The notes beneath the pieces are model-generated. The model made no database searches. It had not been told where the DNA came from and saw nothing but the letters and a program-made list of their open reading frames with translations. A DNA stretch of 9,809 nucleotides, from positions 1 to 9,809 of the forward strand of contig CAAEDK010000081.1 of NCBI GenBank assembly GCA_900754605.1, in the 5' to 3' direction. Below, in pieces: positions 6,483-9,809 of this stretch. Origin of the DNA: an uncultured Oscillospiraceae bacterium. Its GTDB lineage: Bacteria; Bacillota_A; Clostridia; Oscillospirales; Oscillospiraceae. Positions within the stretch are counted from its first letter, which is position 1, and every line of letters starts with the position of its first letter. Both the position numbers and the translations under genes were made by a program.

Positions 6483-6857
6483 ATGGCTAGCGAGAAGATC
6501 AACGCTCTCATTGAGGAAGTTAAGGCCCTGACCGTTCTGGAGCTGTCCGAGCTGGTTCACGCTCTGGAGGAGGAGTTCGGCGTTTCCGCCGCCGCTATGG
6601 CTGCTCCCGCCGCTGGCGCTGCTGCTGCTCCCGCGGAGGAGAAGACTGAGTTTGACGTGGTTCTGGCCGGCTTCGACGCCGCTGCTAAGATCAAGGTCAT
6701 CAAGGCTGTCCGTGAGATCACCGGCCTGGGCCTGGCTGAGGCCAAGGGCATGGTCGAGGGCGCTCCCAAGACCCTGAAGGAGGCTGTCGGCAAGGACGAG
6801 GCCGAGGAGCTGAAGAAGAAGCTGGAAGAGGCTGGCGCCAAGGTCGAGCTGAAGTAA
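6483..6857 (+). CDS. rplL: 50S ribosomal protein L7/L12
   Basis: 124 aa, the usual size. L7/L12 forms the flexible stalk dimers that contact EF-G, EF-Tu and IF2. Three parts are clear: N-terminal dimerisation and L10-binding domain (residues 1-34, with [19 protein letters not shown] at 16-34), an Ala/Pro hinge (about 35-52), and the C-terminal factor-binding domain from EKTEFDVVL at 53 onward, including [20 protein letters not shown] and the final KVELK. AGGAGG (6468-6473) sits 9 nt before the ATG. It follows rplJ by 53 nt with no terminator or clear promoter between, so co-transcription is expected. A hairpin terminator closes the unit at 6919; rpoB does not follow. Codon use is strongly biased, as expected for an abundant protein. 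Confidence 0.98.
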   Translation: MASEKINALIEEVKALTVLELSELVHALEEEFGVSAAAMAAPAAGAAAAPAEEKTEFDVVLAGFDAAAKIKVIKAVREITGLGLAEAKGMVEGAPKTLKEAVGKDEAEELKKKLEEAGAKVELK

Positions 6858-6918
6858 GATTATTCTTATTCAGTTTGTCCCCCGCACACCAAGCCTACGA
6901 TCCCAAGATTTTGACCCG

Positions 6919-6956
6919 AAAAGGACCCGAGGAATTTGTTCCCCGGGTCCTTTTTT
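6919..6956 (+). terminator. Rho-independent terminator of rplJL
   Basis: AAAAGGACCCG.A.GGAA (6919-6934) pairs with TTCC.C.CGGGTCCTTTT (6939-6954), one A-C mismatch, loop TTTG, ending in six T. It shows that the operon stops at rplL. Confidence 0.92.
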
Positions 6957-7144
6957 GCTTAACTGTTGGTTGCTGTCTGCAACTTCATCGATAATTGATG
7001 AGAGCCGAGCCGTATCTTTGTTGTACCATGACCATACATAAGGACTTTGTGAATTTTTCCTAAGATTGCTTTTTTCTCCTCTTTGTGAGAGAATAACAGA
7101 GGTGGAGTATCTGGCGCTATACCATAACTCCCCAGTTTGACAGC
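6957..7144. other. Intergenic region before the flavin reductase gene
   Basis: No gene seen. It holds a small hairpin GTTGC/GCAAC (6969-6973 / 6979-6983) and an imperfect 17-bp palindrome TCATCGATAATTGATGA (6985-7001). AT content rises toward 7144. Neither element is near enough to the gene start to be a sure operator. Confidence 0.5.
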
Positions 7145-7153
7145 TGATATACA
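7145..7153 (+). promoter_or_regulatory. Possible extended -10 promoter for the flavin reductase gene
   Basis: TGA followed by TATACA (7148-7153) would give a start near 7160, just leaving the ribosome site at 7166-7172 intact. No good -35 lies 16-18 nt upstream. A TTGACA at 7137-7142 is present but is only 5 nt from this -10, and pairing it with TAAAAT at 7157 leaves a 14-nt spacer and would cut into the ribosome site. The promoter is therefore uncertain. Confidence 0.3.
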
Positions 7154-7179
7154 ATATAAAATCTTAAGGAGGAATCGAT

Positions 7180-7740
7180 ATGCGAAAGAATTTTGGGGCT
7201 AAGCCCTGGACCTATCCACAGCCGGTCTTTATTCTGGCCGCCTATGGTGAGGATGGTACGCCCAACGCTATGAATGCAGCCTGGGGCGGCATCAGTGACG
7301 ACAAGGAGCTGAGCATGTGCATCAGCGCCGGTCACAAGACAACAGCAAACATCCTGGCCAGCAAGGCATTTACTGTGAGCATGGCCACAGCGGAGCAGGC
7401 AGTGGCCTGTGACTATGTAGGCATCGAGTCCGGAAATAAGGTGGCGGATAAAGTAGCAAAGGCCGGCTGGCATACCACCAAGTCGGAATTTGTGGATGCT
7501 CCTCTCATCGACGAGCTTCCTATGGCGGTGGAGTGCCGCTTGGTGAGTTATGATCCTAAGAGCTGTCGTTTGGTGGGTGAAATCGTCAATGTCAGCGCGG
7601 ATGAGTCTGTGTTGGATGAAAACGGAAAGATCGACCCGAACAAGCTGTGCCCCATCACCTTTGACCCCATCCACAACGAGTATCGAGTGTTGGGCGAGAA
7701 GGTTGCAGACGCCTTCCAGGCTGGCACAAAGCTGAAGTGA
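7180..7740 (+). CDS. Flavin reductase-like, FMN-binding split-barrel protein
   Basis: 186 aa, cytoplasmic, no signal or membrane segment. It matches the flavin reductase-like domain family (FMN-binding split barrel): aromatic entry WTYPQPVFILAAYGEDG at 10-26, then NAMNAAWGG at 29-37, the core strand ELSMCISAGHKTTANI at 43-58 with the basic/Thr phosphate-contact region around H52-K53-T54, FTVSM at 64-68, a Cys/Asp-containing loop at 75-80, and late strands CRLVSYD and CRLVGEIVNV (129-138). Clostridial members are usually annotated as flavin reductase family proteins and their electron partner is unknown; some bind FMN without reductase activity proven. AAGGAGG (7166-7172) is 7 nt before the ATG. 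A terminator follows directly, so it is monocistronic. A role in redox or stress control with the nearby TetR gene is conceivable but not shown. Confidence 0.9.
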   Translation: MRKNFGAKPWTYPQPVFILAAYGEDGTPNAMNAAWGGISDDKELSMCISAGHKTTANILASKAFTVSMATAEQAVACDYVGIESGNKVADKVAKAGWHTTKSEFVDAPLIDELPMAVECRLVSYDPKSCRLVGEIVNVSADESVLDENGKIDPNKLCPITFDPIHNEYRVLGEKVADAFQAGTKLK

Positions 7741-7757
7741 TTTTCTGATTTTGTTTG

Positions 7758-7798
7758 AAAAAAGAGGGACGGAGTAACTATCTCCGCCTCTCTTTTTT
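7758..7798 (+). terminator. Rho-independent terminator of the flavin reductase gene
   Basis: AAAAAAGAGGGACGGAG (7758-7774) pairs with CTCCGCCTCTCTTTTTT (7782-7798), with one A-C mismatch and one G-U pair, a 7-nt loop and a six-T end. The A-run on the left means it could also stop transcripts from the other strand. Confidence 0.88.
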
Positions 7799-8016
7799 AT
7801 CAATCGGAGATAGCAACCTTTCAATCGATGATGCTTCAGATGCGAGTCGTTACGCTGGTATGTTTGGGATCTAGATATTCTTTTGAACGATCCACAGAAC
7901 AATTTATGTGAATCATAGTGGTTTGTAGTCTTCAGAAGATGTGTCTCTGGAGCAAAGTATCTTCTGAACGGTTTCCGGAGCAATAAAAATTTACAGCGTT
8001 TTTGTGAAGAAGGGGA
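7799..8016. other. Gene-free AT-richer gap
   Basis: No supported gene. A 27-codon plus-strand reading frame begins at 7829 but has no good ribosome site and nothing recognisable. The gap's one clear structure is the inverted repeat at 7931-7968. Confidence 0.5.
7931..7968. repeat. Perfect 10-bp inverted repeat
   Basis: TTCAGAAGAT (7931-7940) and ATCTTCTGAA (7959-7968) are exact reverse complements around an 18-nt spacer. No T-run follows, so it is not a standard terminator. It could be an operator, a structured RNA, or a remnant of a small element. Confidence 0.7.
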
Positions 8017-8045
8017 TTGCATCTTTTTCTATGTTCGTTTATGAT
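8017..8045 (+). promoter_or_regulatory. Promoter of the TetR-family gene
   Basis: TTGCAT (8017-8022), 17-nt spacer, TATGAT (8040-8045). The predicted start near 8052 gives a leader of about 43 nt that is very T-rich. Confidence 0.65.
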
Positions 8046-8071
8046 ATAAATACTGTTTTTTTGTTTTATAT
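8044..8071. promoter_or_regulatory. Possible TetR operator overlapping the tetR promoter
   Basis: ATATAAA (8044-8050) and TTTATAT (8065-8071) are perfect inverted half-sites 21 bp apart centre to centre, about two helical turns, covering the end of the -10 and the transcription start. TetR-family proteins often repress themselves at such sites. The low sequence complexity keeps confidence low. Confidence 0.3.
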
Positions 8072-8094
8072 TTTATTCTGACGGAGGGAAAGAA

Positions 8095-8745
8095 ATGGCG
8101 CGAAAAGCCTATTCTGAAGAAGAAAGGGAAGAGGTGCGGACTGCGCTGCTGACCACGGTGCTCCAGTGCATTGTTGACCGGGGGCTGATTCACAGCAGCA
8201 TTGATGTCCTGTGCAAAAAAGTGGGAATCTCCAAGACCTTTTTCTATACCTTTTTCCCCTCCAAGGAAGAATTGGTGTTGGAGGCGCTTCGGTTTCAGCA
8301 GCCCAAGCTGCTGCAATATGCCCGGCAGCTGATGGAAGATCCTGCTCTCAGTTGGAGAAAAGGTGTCCAAACCTTTTTGGAGACCTGTGCTTACGGCGAG
8401 AAAAAGGGTATCGCTATACTGTCCATTGAAGAAGAACAGGAGGTTTACCGCTGTCTCTCCCAAGAAAATTTCCAGGCCTTCCGTGACGAGCAGACGAAAT
8501 TATTTCGTGATTTGCTTGTGATCTTCGGCCTTCCCATGGACGGCATCGATCCCCGGCTGTTTGGCAACCTGGCCCTGTCTATAATGATGGTCTACAAGGC
8601 AATTCCAAATACCATGCCTTTCCTGTTTCCAGAGGTGGCGGAGGATATGGTGGCGTTTCAAATCAATGCCCTGCTGGATGAAATGCAGAGGGCGAAAGAA
8701 AGCGTAAAGAGCATAAAGAGAGTGAAAGAAGATGCACAGAAATAA
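8095..8745 (+). CDS. TetR/AcrR-family transcriptional regulator
   Basis: 216 aa, a typical size. The N-terminal DNA-binding domain covers about residues 10-60: first helix EEVRTALLTTVLQCIVDRG (12-30), then the helix-turn-helix IDVLCKKVGISKTFFYTFFPSKEELV (36-61). Its VGISKTFFYTFFPSKEEL part is a textbook TetR recognition helix and following turn. The C-terminal two thirds are mostly helical and lack similarity I can name, so the ligand is unknown. The last 20 residues are rich in Lys, Arg and Glu. ATG 8095 has GGAGGG (8083-8088) 6 nt upstream. It has its own promoter, and a terminator separates it from the flavin reductase gene, so the two are not one operon. Targets may be itself (see the candidate operator) or a neighbour. 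Confidence 0.93.
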   Translation: MARKAYSEEEREEVRTALLTTVLQCIVDRGLIHSSIDVLCKKVGISKTFFYTFFPSKEELVLEALRFQQPKLLQYARQLMEDPALSWRKGVQTFLETCAYGEKKGIAILSIEEEQEVYRCLSQENFQAFRDEQTKLFRDLLVIFGLPMDGIDPRLFGNLALSIMMVYKAIPNTMPFLFPEVAEDMVAFQINALLDEMQRAKESVKSIKRVKEDAQK

Positions 8746-8794
8746 CCAACGAATCCCCACAAGGGTGCAATGCTGCTCAATCGTACAGTTGCTG

Positions 8795-8843
8795 AAAAAG
8801 GCCGGTTTCCTGAACCTGGCCGCTGGTTCTGTGCGGCTTTTTT
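8795..8843 (+). terminator. Hairpin terminator after the TetR gene
   Basis: AAAAAG, a bulged G, then CCG (8795-8804) pairs with CGGCTTTTT (8834-8842); inside, GAACC (8812-8816) pairs with GGTTC (8825-8829). A simpler alternative is GCCGC (8819-8823) with GCGGC (8833-8837). Either fold is followed by or ends in a six-T run at 8838-8843. It lies 50 nt past the TetR stop. Confidence 0.65.
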
Positions 8844-8891
8844 GCCCTGCGTCATTCTGTCTTTATGGCAGTGCGGCGTGGGGCATTTTTT
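8843..8891 (+). terminator. Second, overlapping hairpin with T-run upstream of the unknown gene
   Basis: TGCCCTGCGTC (8843-8853) pairs with GGCGTGGGGCA (8875-8885) using three G-T wobbles, and inside CTGTC / GGCAG closes a TTTAT loop, then six T (8886-8891). It begins at the last T of the preceding terminator and ends 25 nt before the next start codon, so it is either a back-up terminator or a leader attenuator. Confidence 0.6.
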
Positions 8892-8916
8892 ATTGTTCGG
8901 AAAGAGGTGGCCTGAT

Positions 8917-9809
8917 ATGAATTTACCAAAACGAAATAGTGCGGACGGGCGCTGTTACTGGATGAAGCCCGAGGTACAGGAGGAACTGCAACCGCTCTTT
9001 GACCAGTGCATCCAGGATGCCATTGACGGGAGAATCACGCGGCTTGATTCCCTCTGGCCGCCGGTAGTGGTCAGCAGTCAAGGTGCGCCCTTTGAGGTGT
9101 GCGATCTGGTGAGAAAATGGATTGAAACCCAGCGAGCAGAAACCATGGATGCGGAAAAAGCCATCGCCTTCAGCGAAAACCTGCGCCGCCAGAGCCGCTG
9201 GGGTGAAATTGACTATTATTTGATTAACCTGCTCAAACGGGAGCTGCATGAGAAGTATTTTGTCGCGACAGGCAACGAAGATGACTACTGGAAAGAACAG
9301 GAGTATTCCCTGAAACCGGGGATCCGTGCGGAGGAGGTGCCGGAGCCGCTGCTGCGCTTCGCCTGCTATGTGGCAGTGAGCTATAAGATATATGGAGCGA
9401 ACTATGAATATTTGTCAACCAATTACCTCTTGGGTTTGGTGGAGAAAGTCCGTCCGGATCTGGTGAAAAAGCTCCGGGAACATGGAACCGGCAGGCTGCC
9501 GCTCTCTCTGCAAAAGCGGAAAACAGAGCACTTTACCGCATCGGCCAACGATGCCTTTGCTGTGATCCGTATTACTGCCAGGAACAGCACGGAGGAGTGC
9601 TGCCATGAAGTACTGAACTACCTGTGTGAGCTTCTGGAGCAGGAGGATTTTCCCCGCAGCTATGCGGTGGAGTTCAAAGGGCCGGAAAAGAGGTATCTTC
9701 CCATCACAGGACTGCCCAAAAAGGGAGTAAACCAGCTCTTTGCCTGTGCCGTGCAGTACCCCGGCCTCCACCCCCTGATGGAACGGTACGCCCGGCTTGC
9801 CATGCGGCA
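8917..9809 (+). CDS. Unrecognised soluble protein (3' end cut by window)
   Basis: I do not recognise this gene. The frame from ATG 8917 stays open for 297 codons to the window edge. GAGGTGG (8904-8910) lies 6 nt upstream, and the frame has consistent coding character (no rare stops, biased third positions) matching the rest of the window. The product begins MNLPKRNSADGRCYWMKPEV. It is rich in Glu, Leu, Arg, Tyr and Trp, with no signal peptide and no membrane segment, so a cytoplasmic, mainly helical protein is likely. Blocks worth noting: WGEIDYYLINLLKRELHEKYF around residues 95-115, FACYVAVSYKIYGANYEYLS around 149-168, and Cys pairs near 229-230. No catalytic motif is evident. It follows two hairpin terminators, so it either has a promoter I cannot place or depends on read-through. 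It could be an accessory-region gene; function is unassigned. Confidence 0.8.
   Translation, partial: MNLPKRNSADGRCYWMKPEVQEELQPLFDQCIQDAIDGRITRLDSLWPPVVVSSQGAPFEVCDLVRKWIETQRAETMDAEKAIAFSENLRRQSRWGEIDYYLINLLKRELHEKYFVATGNEDDYWKEQEYSLKPGIRAEEVPEPLLRFACYVAVSYKIYGANYEYLSTNYLLGLVEKVRPDLVKKLREHGTGRLPLSLQKRKTEHFTASANDAFAVIRITARNSTEECCHEVLNYLCELLEQEDFPRSYAVEFKGPEKRYLPITGLPKKGVNQLFACAVQYPGLHPLMERYARLAMR

Noticed and set aside
7829..7912. 27-codon plus-strand reading frame in the gap after the flavin reductase gene
   Set aside because: No strong ribosome site, no promoter in the right place, and nothing recognisable in its product.
7117..8022. 301-aa minus-strand frame across the flavin reductase gene and the gap
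   Set aside because: Antisense to a good gene and through its terminator; the product has no recognisable feature.
8732..8920. 62-aa plus-strand frame between the TetR gene and the unknown gene
   Set aside because: It overlaps the TetR 3' end and covers both hairpin terminators; no convincing ribosome site and no recognisable protein features.

Overview
The window looks like chromosomal DNA from a moderately GC-rich, low-sporadic-AT Firmicute. The best inference is a gut Clostridia of the Oscillospiraceae type (Flavonifractor, Lawsonibacter or Pseudoflavonifractor-like). The reasons are strong AAGGAGG ribosome sites on nearly every gene, sigma-A promoters with TGn extended -10 boxes, a Firmicute-type L10 leader, and a DUF1461/TIGR01906 membrane protein. 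Taxonomy is inferred from these traits and was not searched.

Layout. On the minus strand, 2920 down to 1 holds a two-gene unit: an LTA-synthase/sulfatase-fold membrane enzyme, then, 40 nt later, a PfkB-family sugar kinase (probable fructokinase) that runs off the left edge and appears to start with the rare codon ATT. A near-consensus minus-strand promoter (TTGACA-17-TACAAT) drives it. A divergent plus-strand promoter with an extended -10 drives a CstA-family transporter whose mRNA probably begins with a stem-loop; a strong hairpin terminates it. Next comes a DUF1461 membrane protein with its own promoter.

The centre is a ribosomal stalk operon: consensus promoter, L10 leader with an attenuator terminator and a plausible competing antiterminator, rplJ, rplL, terminator. 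It lacks the usual rplK-rplA upstream and rpoB-rpoC downstream. To the right are monocistronic genes: a flavin-reductase-domain protein with terminator, an AT-richer gap with a perfect 10-bp inverted repeat, a TetR-family regulator, two overlapping hairpin terminators, and a soluble protein I do not recognise, cut by the right edge.

The genes do not form one obvious pathway. The envelope enzyme and sugar kinase are one transcription unit; cstA is divergent from them; the stalk operon is housekeeping. TetR might regulate itself or a neighbour, but nothing here proves a target. I found no CRISPR array, insertion sequence, tRNA or rRNA. No clearly new multi-gene system is visible; the main leads are the ATT start, the cstA regulatory region, the detached rplJL operon and the unknown right-edge gene with its structured upstream region.
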